DNA of 64,000 bases from Kaistia defluvii (GTDB lineage: Bacteria; Pseudomonadota; Alphaproteobacteria; Rhizobiales; Kaistiaceae): assembly GCF_040548815.1 (NCBI RefSeq), contig NZ_JBEPSM010000004.1, forward strand, positions 186,001 to 250,000, read 5' to 3'. A model generated the notes under the pieces. It was given only the letters and a program-made list of their open reading frames with translations, was not told the DNA's origin and did no database searches. Below, in pieces: positions 7,727 to 17,103 of the stretch (its first letter is position 1; each line of letters begins with the position of its first letter). Made by a program: the position numbers and the translations under genes.

Positions 7727-9127
7727 CTACCCTGGTACCGTCACGCCGCCATTCGCGACGATGTCGCGATAGGTATCAAAACTGCGTTTCGGCGTCCGCT
7801 TCTGGGTGTCGAAATCGACATGCACGAGGCCGAAGCGGCGGCCATAGCCGTGCAGCCACTCGAAATTGTCGAACAGGCTCCAGACCATATAGCCGCGCAG
7901 GTCGACGCCGTTCTCCTTCGCCTTCAGCGCGGCCTCGATATGGCGGCGGATATAGTTGGCGCGGCGCGGGTCGTGCACCGTGTCGCCGTCCATTACCTCG
8001 TCCGACGGGCCGAAGCCGGCGCCGTTCTCGGTGATGTAGATCGCGGGATTGTCATATTCGTCGCGGATGCGCTCGAGCAGCCGGCGCAGGTGGTCCGGCC
8101 GCACAGGGCCGTTGAAGGCGGCGGGCTCCGGGTCCGGATTGGTATTCATCCAGTCATAGCCGAGCGGCGCGGAATCCTCCTGGCGCACGAAGGCGGGCGC
8201 ATAGAAATTGACGCCAAGGAAATCCGGCTTGTTGGCGGCGAGAATGGCGAAATCGGCCTCGAATGGCGCAAATTCGGGGTTGAGCTGGCGGAACAGCGTC
8301 ATCACCTCGATCGGGTAGCGGCCCTTGAACAGGGCGTCCAGGCACCAGCGATTGATGACGGCGTCGGCCAATGCCGCGGCCTTGATGTCCTCGGACTTGC
8401 CGGGATTTTCCGGGATGGTCGGCATCAGCGGCAGCGCCACGCCGATCTCGCCGCGATAGCCGGCGGCGCGAAAATCGCCGATCGTCTCGGCGCTGGCGAC
8501 CAGCCAGTGATGCAGCGCCATTGCCTGGTGGCCATATTGCGCATCCGTGATGGCGAAGGGGCTGCCGACGCCGGACTTGATGTTCTCGATCATCGGCTCG
8601 ATCAGGAAGAGATCGATGAAGGGCTCGTTGAAGGTGATGAACTTCGACACCTTGGCGCCGAGTGCCTCGCGGACCACGCTGGCATAATTGCGGAACCAGC
8701 CGACCGATTCCCGATTTTGCCAGCCGCCGCGATCGTCCAGCGCCCGGGGCAGGTCCCAGTGATAGAGGGTCACGATCGGCTCGATGCCGGCTTCCAGCAG
8801 GTCGACGACGAATTGCTGGTAATGCGCGATGCCCGCCTCGTTCACCCGCCCGACGCCATCGGGAAGGATCCGCGCCCAGGAGAGCGAGAAGCGGTAGCAA
8901 TTGATGCCGAGTTCGCGCATCAGCGCGATGTCCTGGAGATATTGCGCCCTGTCATAGGCGTTGATCGCGACGTTGCCGGTCTCGTGCTTGCCGGTCACGG
9001 TCTCGGTGGCACGGTAGACGTTGGTGTAGAGATCCCAGTTCGACAGGCCCTTGCCGTCGGCCTGCCATGCGCCTTCAACCTGATAGGCGGCGCTGGCCGC
9101 GCCCCAGAGGAACTTCGTCGAAACCAT
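7727..9127 (-). CDS. GH1 beta-glucosidase
   Basis: 466-residue glycoside hydrolase family 1 enzyme that cleaves beta-glucosides, and often beta-galactosides, with retention. It begins with FLWGAASAAYQVEGAW, the conserved GH1 N-terminus. The acid/base Glu is in TFNEPFIDL and the nucleophile Glu in AIYITENGAGFG. No signal peptide is present, so it is cytoplasmic. The start is the ATG at 9127 with AAGGAG upstream; an in-frame ATG at 9145 lacks such a site. It is the last gene of the minus-strand operon that begins with the solute-binding protein at 13917, suggesting that this importer brings in a beta-glucoside or disaccharide. Confidence 0.92.
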   Translation of the reverse strand: MVSTKFLWGAASAAYQVEGAWQADGKGLSNWDLYTNVYRATETVTGKHETGNVAINAYDRAQYLQDIALMRELGINCYRFSLSWARILPDGVGRVNEAGIAHYQQFVVDLLEAGIEPIVTLYHWDLPRALDDRGGWQNRESVGWFRNYASVVREALGAKVSKFITFNEPFIDLFLIEPMIENIKSGVGSPFAITDAQYGHQAMALHHWLVASAETIGDFRAAGYRGEIGVALPLMPTIPENPGKSEDIKAAALADAVINRWCLDALFKGRYPIEVMTLFRQLNPEFAPFEADFAILAANKPDFLGVNFYAPAFVRQEDSAPLGYDWMNTNPDPEPAAFNGPVRPDHLRRLLERIRDEYDNPAIYITENGAGFGPSDEVMDGDTVHDPRRANYIRRHIEAALKAKENGVDLRGYMVWSLFDNFEWLHGYGRRFGLVHVDFDTQKRTPKRSFDTYRDIVANGGVTVPG

Positions 9128-9221
9128 CAAGGCGCTCCTTTTCATGCCGCCTCACGGGCGGCATTTCGGATTCGACGCCCGGAACGCGGCTTCTTTCGGG
9201 CAGCGCCGGCTGGCCCGTGGA

Positions 9222-10214
9222 TCAGCTCCGGGCCTTGGCACCTCGTCCATAGATCAGCAGCATCGCGATGATGACGCAACCATAGATCACCTGCCGCCCG
9301 GCCTCGGGCATCTGCATCACCGACAGGATCGACTGCAGCAGGGTGATCAGGATGACGCCGGCGATGGTGCCAAGATAATTGCCCTTGCCGCCCAGGATGT
9401 TGGTGCCGCCCAGCACCACCGCGGCGATCGCCGGCAGCAGGTAGGCGTCGCCCATGTTCTGGTAGGCCTTGTTGGAATAGCCGGCGAGCAGCACGCCGGC
9501 GAAGGCCGCCATCGCGCCGGAGAAGGCGAAGCAGCCGATCAGCACGCGGTTGGTGTTGACGCCGGAGAGATAGGCGGCGGATTCGCGGTTGCCCACGGCA
9601 TAGACGGCGCGGCCGAACGCGGTGCGCTTCAGCAGATAGATGACGAAGGCGCCGACCAGCGCCCAGACGAACAGCGCATTCGGGATGCCGAAAAGGCTGC
9701 GCTGCACGGCGATGAAATGCATCGCCTCCGTCGCCTGGTCGAGCGGCGCGAAGCCGCCCGTGTGCAGCACCATCAGCCCCTGCACCACGGCATTCATGCC
9801 GAGCGTGAAGATCATCGACGGCAGGCGGAGATAGGCGACGCCAAGGCCATTCAGCACGCCCACGACGGCGCCGCAGAACACGCCGAACGGAATGCAGAGC
9901 CAGACGCCGGCTGGGCCGCCCCAGCCGACCATGGCGGTCGCCATCATCGCACCGAGCGTCACCACCCAGGGGATCGACAGGTCGATATGGCCGAGCAGGA
10001 TCACCATCATCGCGCCGGAGGCGACGATGCCCAGGAAGGCACCGACCTGCAATTGCTGCAGCAGATATTCCGGCGACAGGAATTCGCGCGAATAGAGCGC
10101 GCCGCCGCAAAGGATCAGCAGGATGCAGCCGAAAGCGATCGTCACCGAACGATCGATGCCAAGCCGCGCGGCCAAGGTCGGACCTCTCACGGCCCCCGTG
10201 TCGACGCCGGTCAC
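9222..10214 (-). CDS. CUT2 sugar ABC permease 2 (RbsC family)
   Basis: 330-residue inner-membrane permease of the ribose/galactose type with about eight to ten hydrophobic segments. Family motifs are GHIDLSIPWVVTLGAM, GVLNGLGVAYLRLPSMIFTL, GRAVYAVGNRESAAYLSGV and VVLGGTNILGGKGNYLGT. The start is a GTG at 10214 that overlaps the stop of the upstream permease (GTGA), so translation is coupled. With the permease at 10211-11191 it probably forms a heterodimeric channel, as in YtfT/YjfF-type importers. The frame is open much further upstream, through the neighbouring permease, but that part is a shadow. Confidence 0.9.
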   Translation of the reverse strand: MTGVDTGAVRGPTLAARLGIDRSVTIAFGCILLILCGGALYSREFLSPEYLLQQLQVGAFLGIVASGAMMVILLGHIDLSIPWVVTLGAMMATAMVGWGGPAGVWLCIPFGVFCGAVVGVLNGLGVAYLRLPSMIFTLGMNAVVQGLMVLHTGGFAPLDQATEAMHFIAVQRSLFGIPNALFVWALVGAFVIYLLKRTAFGRAVYAVGNRESAAYLSGVNTNRVLIGCFAFSGAMAAFAGVLLAGYSNKAYQNMGDAYLLPAIAAVVLGGTNILGGKGNYLGTIAGVILITLLQSILSVMQMPEAGRQVIYGCVIIAMLLIYGRGAKARS

Positions 10215-11191
10215 GAGAACAGCTCCAGTCGGTTGCGGACGCGCAGGATACGGAAAGCGCCGAGGCTGACGGCAAAGAGCAGCACGACGCCCTGGAACAG
10301 CGGCTGCCAGAGCGGCGGCAGGTCGAAGACGAACAGCAGGTCCTCGATCGTGCGCAGCACGAAGGCGCCGAAGATCGAGCCGATGGCCGAGCCCCAGCCG
10401 CCGAACAGCGAGGTTCCGCCGATGACGACGGCGGCGATCGAGTTCAGCGTATAGGTGCCGGCGATCGGCGCCGAGGCTTCGCCCGAATAGGTGTTGAAGG
10501 TCAGCATCAGCCCGGCGATCGACGCCAGGACCCCGGCCAGCGTATAGGCCAGCAGCTTCGCCTTCTGCACCGGCACGCCCGACATGTAGGCGGCCTGCTC
10601 GTTCGAGCCGACGGCGTAGGCAGCGCGGCCGAGAACGGAGCGGCGATAGGGGATCCAGATCACCAGCACGACGACGGCAAGCACGACCAGCGCCGCCGGA
10701 ACCACGCCGAAGACCTGGCCGGTCAGGAGATCCGCGATATCGGACTGCACATCGCCGCCCGGACCGGGACGGACGAACAGCGAGATGCCGTAATAGACGG
10801 CGCCGGTCGCGAGCGTCGTGATGATCGGCTGCAGCCGGCCCCAGACGACGATGGCGCCATTGATGAAGCCGGCCAGCGCGCCGATCAGCAGCACGGCGAC
10901 GATGCCGAGCAGGCCCTCGCCGACCGTACCGACGACGATAACCGAGGCGATGCAGTTCGCCATCACGAACACCATGCCGACCGAGAGGTCGAGGCCGCGC
11001 GTCAGCACCGGCAGCGTCTGCGCCATGGCAACCAGCGCCAGCAGCACCGCCTTGTTGGCCGCCGTGGTGGCGACGGCCGGCGTCAGGCCGGCGCTGTGAT
11101 TGGAGATGTAGAGCGTGAACATCGCCGCGAACAGGACGACCGCCGTCAGCACCCCGGCATTGTGGGCGAACCAGTAGCGCCAGTTGCTCAT
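10211..11191 (-). CDS. CUT2 sugar ABC permease 1 (RbsC family)
   Basis: 326-residue membrane component paired with the following permease. Conserved stretches are VLTRGLDLSVGMVFVMANC, INGAIVVWGRLQPIITTLAT, GRAAYAVGSNEQAAYMSGV and VIGGTSLFGGWGSAIGSIFG. It overlaps the ATPase gene by four bases at its start (ATGA) and the second permease at its end. The N-terminus is cytoplasmic by the positive-inside rule. The two permeases are clearly paralogous but differ along their whole length, so this is a stable heteromeric transporter, not a recent duplication. Confidence 0.9.
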   Translation of the reverse strand: MSNWRYWFAHNAGVLTAVVLFAAMFTLYISNHSAGLTPAVATTAANKAVLLALVAMAQTLPVLTRGLDLSVGMVFVMANCIASVIVVGTVGEGLLGIVAVLLIGALAGFINGAIVVWGRLQPIITTLATGAVYYGISLFVRPGPGGDVQSDIADLLTGQVFGVVPAALVVLAVVVLVIWIPYRRSVLGRAAYAVGSNEQAAYMSGVPVQKAKLLAYTLAGVLASIAGLMLTFNTYSGEASAPIAGTYTLNSIAAVVIGGTSLFGGWGSAIGSIFGAFVLRTIEDLLFVFDLPPLWQPLFQGVVLLFAVSLGAFRILRVRNRLELFS

Positions 11192-12714
11192 GCTGCCTGC
11201 TCCGACGAGTCGATATTGAGGGCGCTCTGCAGCAGGTTGCGCTCGTTGAGCGCCTCGCCGGCCAGTTCGCGCCGGATGCGGCCGTCATAGACGACGAGCA
11301 CGCGGTCGCAGCAGCCGATCAGCTCGGCATAATCGGTCGAATAGAACAGGATCGCTGCCCCCTGGTTCGCAAGCTCCCGCATCAGGCGGTAGATTTCCTG
11401 CTTGGTGCCGACATCGATGCCGCGCGTGGGATCGTTGAGCAGGATGATGCCCGGCGCAGTCATCAGCCACTTCGCCAGCACGACCTTCTGCTGGTTGCCG
11501 CCGGAGAGCGCCGAGACGGGCGCCTCGAGGTCGGGCGTCTTCACCCGGAGCCGGTCGACCATCACCTTGACGGCGGCGTTCTCCTTGTCGGCATCGATGC
11601 CGAAACGGCCGAGCAGCTGCGGCAGGGCGGCGAGGGTCATGTTGTCCCGCACGCTCATCGGCAGCATCAGGCCTTCGGTCTTGCGATCCTCGGGGATCAG
11701 CGCCATCGGCAGCGGCGCATGCATCGCCTGGCGCGGGCCATCGAGCGAGATCGGTTTGCCGTCGACGGCCACGGTGCCCGAAACGCCCTTCAGCACGCCA
11801 AAGAGAGCGAGCAGCAATTCGCGCTGGCCCTGGCCGTCGAGACCGCCCAGGCCGACGATCTCGCCCTTGCGAAGATTGAACGAGACATCCTGGATCTCGC
11901 GACCCCAGGCGAGATTGGCGGCGGCCAGCGCCACCGGTTTGTCGGTCGAGGGCTCCGGCTTCGGCGGATATTGGTGCGTCACCTCGCGGCCGATCATCAT
12001 CTCGATGATGGCGTCGACGGAGCGCGCGCCCTTGGTGAAGGTCTCGATCTTGCGGCCATTGCGGAAGACGGTCGCGGTATCGGCCAGCGCCTCGATCTCG
12101 CGCATGCGGTGCGACACGTAGAGAATGCCGACGCCGGACTTCTTCAGCTCGCGAATGATGCCATAGACCCGCTCGACATCGTCGGCGGTCAATGCCGAGG
12201 TGGCCTCGTCGAGGATCAGGATGCGCGGATCGCGGCCGAGCGCCTTGGCGATTTCCACCATCTGGCGGCGCGACAGCGGCAGGTCGCGCACCAGCTCGAG
12301 CGGATGCACGTCTTCGCAGCCGACGCGCTTCAAGAGCGCCCTGGCGCGCTCGCGCTGGCCCTTGGCGTCGATCAGCCCGAGCCATTTCGGCGGATCGACG
12401 ATTGAGAGGTTGTCGGCGACCGTCATTTCCGGCAGCAGCGACAATTCCTGGAACACGCAGACCACGCCGGCGCGCATCGCCTCGGTCGGCGATTTGAACC
12501 GGACCGGCCGTCCCTCAATGAAGACTTCGCCCTCGGTCGGATCGGTGACGCCGGAGGCGATCTTGATCAGCGTCGACTTGCCCGCGCCGTTCTCGCCCAG
12601 CACCGCCTGGATCTCGCCGGGATAGACGGAAAAATCGACCTCGGTCAGCGCGGCGACGCCGCCATAGCGCTTCGAGATCCGCTTGAGCTCGAGATAGGGC
12701 TTCCGGTCGGACAA
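11188..12714 (-). CDS. CUT2 sugar ABC ATPase, two-domain (RbsA/MglA type)
   Basis: 508-residue cytoplasmic ATPase with two fused nucleotide-binding domains. The first has an intact Walker A (GENGAGKST), Walker B (LILDEATSAL) and switch histidine. The second has a degenerate Walker A (GLDGQGQRE) but a good signature (LSGGNQQKV) and Walker B-like ILLNDPTRGID. One active and one degenerate site is normal for RbsA/MglA/XylG. It drives the two permeases encoded directly downstream with four-base overlaps. A GC-rich hairpin lies between it and the solute-binding-protein gene upstream. Confidence 0.92.
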   Translation of the reverse strand: MSDRKPYLELKRISKRYGGVAALTEVDFSVYPGEIQAVLGENGAGKSTLIKIASGVTDPTEGEVFIEGRPVRFKSPTEAMRAGVVCVFQELSLLPEMTVADNLSIVDPPKWLGLIDAKGQRERARALLKRVGCEDVHPLELVRDLPLSRRQMVEIAKALGRDPRILILDEATSALTADDVERVYGIIRELKKSGVGILYVSHRMREIEALADTATVFRNGRKIETFTKGARSVDAIIEMMIGREVTHQYPPKPEPSTDKPVALAAANLAWGREIQDVSFNLRKGEIVGLGGLDGQGQRELLLALFGVLKGVSGTVAVDGKPISLDGPRQAMHAPLPMALIPEDRKTEGLMLPMSVRDNMTLAALPQLLGRFGIDADKENAAVKVMVDRLRVKTPDLEAPVSALSGGNQQKVVLAKWLMTAPGIILLNDPTRGIDVGTKQEIYRLMRELANQGAAILFYSTDYAELIGCCDRVLVVYDGRIRRELAGEALNERNLLQSALNIDSSEQAA

Positions 12715-12747
12715 GGATGGACCCGCGGAACTGGAGGACAGAAGAAG

Positions 12748-12771
12748 CCGGCGGGCCCGAGGGCCCGCCGG
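12748..12771 (-). terminator. Hairpin between solute-binding-protein and ATPase genes
   Basis: A perfect 11-bp stem (CCGGCGGGCCC / GGGCCCGCCGG) with a two-base loop lies 19 bases past the binding-protein stop on the minus strand. There is no T-run. It probably causes partial termination or protects the upstream mRNA, giving more binding protein than permease. Confidence 0.6.
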
Positions 12772-12789
12772 TCGATCTCTCGGGAGATC

Positions 12790-13917
12790 TTACTTGTTCT
12801 CTTGGGTCTGACCCATGATTTCCTGGGCGGTGAAGTTGATGCCGCAATCCGGGAAGGCGTTGCCGACGAAGAAGTTGTCGGATTCCTTGGAGTAGAAGTT
12901 CACGCCGTCCTTGAAGTCCGGGTCGTGGTCGATGGCGAGCGGCAGGGCGATCGACTGCGGCACGACATCGCCTTCGAGCGCGGCGATGGCGGTCTTGATG
13001 GCAACGGCGACCTGCGCCGGGCCGCTGCCGGCCGAGGTGCACTTCAGGCCATCGGCCGAATGCTCGGAGCAGAGCTTGCGGAAGCCGTTCTCCGTCTCGC
13101 CGCCGACCGGCACGAAGGCATGGCCCGCATCCATCAGCGCACGAACCGTACCGGTCGAGCCACCCTGGACGGTGACGCCATCGAACTTCTTGTGCACGGC
13201 AACGGCGTCGGCGGTCACCTTCTGCGCGGTGCCATCGTCCCAGCGGCCGATGACTTCGACCGTCTCGAACTTCTTGCCCGACTTGCCGAGCACTTCCTGC
13301 ACGCCTTCATGACGGTCGCGGTCGACCGATGTGCCGGTCACGCCACGCACTTCGAGCACCTTGCCGCCATTCGGCAGGTGGTCGACCAGCCACTGGCCCC
13401 AGAGTTCACCGAGGCCCTTCTGGTTGACGTTGACGTTGATCGCCTCGTCGGTGTCGAGCGTGTTGTCGAAGGCGACGAGCACGACGCCGGCCGCCTTGGC
13501 GCGCTTGATCACCGGTTTGAAGGAAGTCGGGTTCTGCGCGTTGACGACGATCGCGTCATAGCCGGAATTGATGAAGTTATCGACGGCGGCGATCTGCGCG
13601 GCGACGTCGTCACCGGTCGAGACGACCTTGAATTCCTTGAGCTTGGCCTTGACGTCCGGCTGCTCGGCATAGGCCTTGGCGGTCTGGATCATCTGGATGC
13701 GCCAGGTGTTGCCGATGAAGCCGTTGGCCAGCGCGATGCGATACGGGCCGTCCTTCTTCGGGAATTTGAAGAACTTGGTCTCGGGCGTCCAAGGCTTGAA
13801 GCACTTGGCGTCGGCGCTCGGTCCCGCGACGATTTCGGGGCCTGCCGCATGCGCGGCGGTTGCCATGGCGCCCACGGCGATCGTCGTCGCCAGAAGCTGC
13901 CGGATGAGCTTCATCAT
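12790..13917 (-). CDS. Periplasmic sugar-binding protein (CUT2, Peripla_BP_4)
   Basis: 375-residue secreted binding protein, first gene of the importer operon. A Sec signal peptide (MMKLIRQLLATTIAVGAMAT, cleavage after AHA) is followed by a LacI-like periplasmic binding fold. Ligand-lobe motifs include IALANGFIGNTWRIQMI, NSGYDAIVVNAQNPTSFKPV, LVAFDNTLDTD and VQGGSTGTVRALMDAG. It is longer than RbsB (about 296 residues), with an extended N-terminus KCFKPWTPETKFFKF and cysteines that may form disulfides. The ribosome site GGGAGG precedes the ATG at 13917. The GH1 gene at the operon end suggests a beta-glucoside-like ligand; this is inference. Confidence 0.9.
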   Translation of the reverse strand: MMKLIRQLLATTIAVGAMATAAHAAGPEIVAGPSADAKCFKPWTPETKFFKFPKKDGPYRIALANGFIGNTWRIQMIQTAKAYAEQPDVKAKLKEFKVVSTGDDVAAQIAAVDNFINSGYDAIVVNAQNPTSFKPVIKRAKAAGVVLVAFDNTLDTDEAINVNVNQKGLGELWGQWLVDHLPNGGKVLEVRGVTGTSVDRDRHEGVQEVLGKSGKKFETVEVIGRWDDGTAQKVTADAVAVHKKFDGVTVQGGSTGTVRALMDAGHAFVPVGGETENGFRKLCSEHSADGLKCTSAGSGPAQVAVAIKTAIAALEGDVVPQSIALPLAIDHDPDFKDGVNFYSKESDNFFVGNAFPDCGINFTAQEIMGQTQENK

Positions 13918-14316
13918 GTCGTATCCTCCCAATGGTATCTTTGTTTTCCGGCTGACGACGGTCGCGCCGATGGCGCGCTTCTCCCCGTCCTTCATCCGTC
14001 TCGACTGGCCTGCCTTCGATCGAAGCCCGCGCGCTCCGCATCTCAGATATGATGCCCTCTTACCGAGACGCGATGCTTCTTGCACGCAAAATGCGTCCTG
14101 GCGGGAGCGCCGTCCAGAACTTCTTTGTGGCAACTTCCGGGACCGCACGTCTCTTTGCGTCAGGCGGATGCTTACCCTTCGGAAACACCCCCTCCGTACC
14201 CGTGCATCGGATGGCGATTGTCCATTCTACGGAGACAACCTTATTCTGACATGCCGGTTGAGTTTCGAGCCAGAAAGGCCATTTTCCTGCCAACGAACTC
14301 TTTGGGAGACCTCATC
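13918..14316. promoter_or_regulatory. Divergent intergenic region, importer operon / dioxygenase
   Basis: This 399-bp gap separates the start of the minus-strand importer operon from the plus-strand dioxygenase gene and must hold both promoters. The right half is less GC-rich. I found no convincing inverted repeat, and no regulator gene lies next to it, so no operator is claimed. Confidence 0.4.
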
Positions 14317-15267
14317 ATGGATCTGAAGCTCAGCGGCTTCCATCATCTCACCGCGATTACAGCGGATGCGCCGGGCAATCTTGCCTTTTACACGAAGGTG
14401 CTCGGCCTGCGCCTGGTCAAGAAGACTGTCAACCAGGACGATACCAGCGCCTACCACCTCTTCTATGGTGACGGCGCCGCGACGCCTGGTTCCGACATCA
14501 CCTTCTTCGACTGGCCGGTTGGCCCCGCCCGCCGTGGCACGCATTCGATCGTCCGCACCGGCTTCCGCGTCGATGGCGACAGCCTCGGCTGGTGGCGCGA
14601 TCATCTGCGCGCCCAGGGCGTCAAGGCCGGCGACGTCACCGATCTCGGCGGTCGCCAGGGCCTGATCTTCGAGGATCCGGAAGGGCAGCGCCTGTCGCTG
14701 GTTGACAATGGCTCCAAGACGCAGGGACATCCCTGGGAACGCAGCCCGGTTCCGGCCGAGCATCAGATCCTGGGCCTCGGCCCGATCTCGATCAGCGTGC
14801 GGGATCTCGCCCCGACCGAGCAGGTGCTGACCCGCGTCATGCACATGAAGAAGGTGCGCGACTATCCGCAGAGCGCCGTCTCGACCAACCAGGTGCATGT
14901 GTACCAGATGGCCGAAGGCGGACCGGAGACCGAACTGCACGTTCTGGTCGAGCCCGATGCGCCGACGGCCCGTGAAGGCGCCGGCGGCGTCCACCATGTG
15001 GCCTTCCGCACGCCCGACACCGACAGTTTGCGGCTCTGGGCCGAGCGGGTGCGCGATTTCCGCATCGGCTCCAGTGGCGAGGTCGAGCGCTACTACTTCC
15101 GCTCGCTCTATTTCCGTGAGCCGAACGGCGTCCTGTTCGAGATCGCCACCGACGTTCCCGGCTTCACCGCCGATGAACCTTTGGAGACGCTCGGCGAGCA
15201 CCTGTCGCTGCCGCCCTTCCTGGAAGGACGCCGCCAGTCGATCGAAGACAATCTGAAGCCGCTCTAG
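14317..15267 (+). CDS. VOC-family ring-cleaving dioxygenase (MhqO type)
   Basis: 316-residue two-domain glyoxalase/bleomycin-resistance (VOC) fold protein. The N-terminal block LSGFHHLTAITADAPGNLAF followed by VKKTVNQDDTSAYHLFYGDG is the hallmark of the MhqO/MhqA/MhqE/MhqN group, annotated as hydroquinone-specific extradiol dioxygenases in Bacillus. Metal ligands are expected from His in FHHLTA, His in GGVHHVAF and a Glu near the C-terminus (GVLFEIATD). It is paired with a carboxylesterase gene 76 bases downstream, the same pairing as mhqO/mhqD, which supports a role in quinone detoxification. GGGAGA precedes the ATG at 14317. Confidence 0.82.
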   Translation: MDLKLSGFHHLTAITADAPGNLAFYTKVLGLRLVKKTVNQDDTSAYHLFYGDGAATPGSDITFFDWPVGPARRGTHSIVRTGFRVDGDSLGWWRDHLRAQGVKAGDVTDLGGRQGLIFEDPEGQRLSLVDNGSKTQGHPWERSPVPAEHQILGLGPISISVRDLAPTEQVLTRVMHMKKVRDYPQSAVSTNQVHVYQMAEGGPETELHVLVEPDAPTAREGAGGVHHVAFRTPDTDSLRLWAERVRDFRIGSSGEVERYYFRSLYFREPNGVLFEIATDVPGFTADEPLETLGEHLSLPPFLEGRRQSIEDNLKPL

Positions 15268-15287
15268 GCGCTTCGGAACAAAAGGAA

Positions 15288-15318
15288 GGCCGGATCGCGG
15301 GCAGACCGCGATCCGGCC
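15288..15318 (+). terminator. Hairpin between dioxygenase and esterase genes
   Basis: A 13-bp perfect stem (GGCCGGATCGCGG / CCGCGATCCGGCC) with a five-base loop lies 20 bases after the dioxygenase stop, with no T-run. It may reduce read-through into the esterase gene or protect the first cistron. Confidence 0.55.
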
Positions 15319-15343
15319 AAACGGGAAAGGGGACGGGACGACC

Positions 15344-15997
15344 ATGACCATCGACAGGACCAGGGGCTCCGGCCCGCATTCGGGCCAGCGCATCCTGACG
15401 GCCGGCGCACCGATCGAGGCCGCGCGCGGCGCGGTCATTACCATCCATGGCAGGGGCGCCAGCGCCGACGACATCATCGGGCTCTCCGAGCATCTCGGCC
15501 AGGACGACATCGCCTATTTCGCGCCGCAGGCGGCCGGATCGGTCTGGTATCCGCAGCGCTTCATCGAGCCGAAGGCGCTCAACCAGCCCTGGCTCGATTC
15601 GGCGCTTGGCGCCGTGCACGCCCTGGTCGATGACATCGCCGCCGCCGGCATCGCCCGCGAGCGGATCGTGCTGCTCGGCTTCTCGCAGGGCGCCTGCCTG
15701 GCGCTGGAGGCGGTGGCGCGCAAGCCGGGCCGCTATGGCGGCGCAGTCGGCCTCAGCGGCGGGCTGATCGGCACGTCGGGCGAGCTCTGGGACGGCGCCG
15801 ATGATCTGGCCGGGACGCCGGTGCTGCTCGGCTGCGCCGAACTCGACGGCCACATCCCGCTGTCGCGGGTGCAGGAGACGGCGGCGCGGTTCGAAAAGGC
15901 CGGCGCCAGCGTGACGACGCGCATTTATCGCGGCTCCGCGCATGGCGTGAACGCCGACGAGATCGAACTGACGACGGCGCTGCTTTCGGCACTCTAG
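15344..15997 (+). CDS. Alpha/beta hydrolase, carboxylesterase (MhqD type)
   Basis: 217-residue cytoplasmic serine hydrolase of the phospholipase/carboxylesterase group. The nucleophile elbow is LLGFSQGACLALE; Asp and His of the triad are likely in GCAELDGHIPLSRV and GSAHGVNADE. GRGASADDIIGLSEHL near the start matches the oxyanion-hole region of this group. It follows the VOC dioxygenase, as mhqD follows mhqO, so it probably acts on the same quinone-derived products. The length is normal for the family, and a stable hairpin follows the stop. Confidence 0.83.
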   Translation: MTIDRTRGSGPHSGQRILTAGAPIEAARGAVITIHGRGASADDIIGLSEHLGQDDIAYFAPQAAGSVWYPQRFIEPKALNQPWLDSALGAVHALVDDIAAAGIARERIVLLGFSQGACLALEAVARKPGRYGGAVGLSGGLIGTSGELWDGADDLAGTPVLLGCAELDGHIPLSRVQETAARFEKAGASVTTRIYRGSAHGVNADEIELTTALLSAL

Positions 15998-16004
15998 CAA
16001 GACC

Positions 16005-16042
16005 GCACCGTGCCCTCTTCCGCAAGGCGGAGGGCACGGTGC
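16005..16042 (+). terminator. Terminator-like hairpin after esterase gene
   Basis: A 13-bp perfect stem (GCACCGTGCCCTC / GAGGGCACGGTGC) with a 12-base loop starts eight bases after the stop, followed by the weakly T-containing tract TCCTTTGT. Confidence 0.65.
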
Positions 16043-16109
16043 TCCTTTGTCGGGAAAGATCTTCGCGGAATTCCCAAGGGCTGGCCATGCCCACAGGCAA
16101 GCATGGCAG

Positions 16110-16216
16110 CGTCGCCCCGGCGAAGGCCGGGGCCCATGACCGCCGGCCAAGGATGCCGTGGCAACCACTCTCCGAAAAGCCTGCGAGTATGGATCCCGGC
16201 TTGCGCCGGGATGACG
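16110..16216. repeat. Palindromic repeat family A, copy 2
   Basis: Same two-module design as at 3866-3972: GCCCCGGCGAAGGCCGGGGC on the left and TCCCGGCTTGCGCCGGGA on the right, with a variable centre. Between convergent genes it fills most of the 314-bp gap; nothing else recognisable lies there besides the hairpin at 16005-16042. Confidence 0.85.
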
Positions 16217-16311
16217 GCCGAAAATCCAGCATCTCGGCGTTTGAACGGTGCTTCGCGATGTACTCTTCAGAGAGAAGCGAAGGGGCAGATAACGGAGTCG
16301 GCCCCGCTCCC

Positions 16312-17103
16312 CTATGTCGGCGCGAGTCTAAAATCCTTGCTCTCCGGCAGGGTCTGGCCGCCATCGACGACGATGGTGGTGCCGGTGATGTAGGACGATT
16401 CATCGGAAGCCAGGAACAGCGCCGCATTGGCGATGTCGTCCGGCGTGCCGAGGCGGCCGAGCGGGATCGAATCCTCCATCCCCTTGATGAAGGCGGCGCT
16501 GCGGCCGGCCTTCATGCCCTCGGTCAATATGTTGCCCGGCTCGATGCCGTTGACCGTGATGCCGTAACCGGCGAACTCCAGCGCCGCCGCCTTGATGAAG
16601 CCGTTGATGCCGGCCTTCGAGGCCGAGTAGTGGCCATGGCCGGGGCTGGTGACGCGCGGACCGGTGATCGATGAGGTGAAGATCATCCGGCCATAGCCCT
16701 TGGCCTTCATCGCCGGCAGGGCGGCGCGGGCGACCAGATAGGTGCCGCGCAGGTTGACGCCCATCACCGCGTCCCATTCGTCCGGTTCGATATTCTCGAT
16801 CAGCGTCCAGGGATAGATGCCGGCATTCTGGACAACGATGTCGATGCCGCCGAAATGCGTGACGGCTTCGGCGACCGCCCGCTCGGCATCGGCCTTCTGC
16901 GAGATGTCGGTCTCGACGAAGCGCGCCCTGTCCGGCCCGCCAAGCGATGCGGCGAAGGCGGTCCCGGCCTCGACTTCGGTGTCGGCAACCACGATGCGCG
17001 CGCCCTCGGCGGCAAAGCGCCCGGCGATCGCGCCGCCGATGCCGCGCGCGCCGCCGACGACGAGCGCGGAGCGACCAATGAGCCGTTGGGGGGAATTGCT
17101 CAT
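16312..17103 (-). CDS. SDR-family sugar/polyol dehydrogenase
   Basis: 263-residue classical short-chain dehydrogenase using NAD(P). The cofactor motif GGARGIGG is at residues about 18-25, followed by NAG in VQNAGIYPWT; the catalytic Ser-Tyr-Lys set is in TSSITGP and HYSASKAG. An Asp in VVADTE suggests an NAD preference. It is the last gene of the ROK-regulator/CUT2 importer operon, its start overlapping the permease stop by one base (TGATG), so it very likely oxidises the imported sugar or polyol. The exact substrate cannot be read from the sequence. Confidence 0.87.
   Translation of the reverse strand: MSNSPQRLIGRSALVVGGARGIGGAIAGRFAAEGARIVVADTEVEAGTAFAASLGGPDRARFVETDISQKADAERAVAEAVTHFGGIDIVVQNAGIYPWTLIENIEPDEWDAVMGVNLRGTYLVARAALPAMKAKGYGRMIFTSSITGPRVTSPGHGHYSASKAGINGFIKAAALEFAGYGITVNGIEPGNILTEGMKAGRSAAFIKGMEDSIPLGRLGTPDDIANAALFLASDESSYITGTTIVVDGGQTLPESKDFRLAPT

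Noticed and set aside
9222..11288. 688-codon frame suggesting a fused double permease
   Set aside because: Only the last 330 codons are a permease. The first part is an out-of-frame shadow of the neighbouring permease, which has its own frame and a GTGA overlap.
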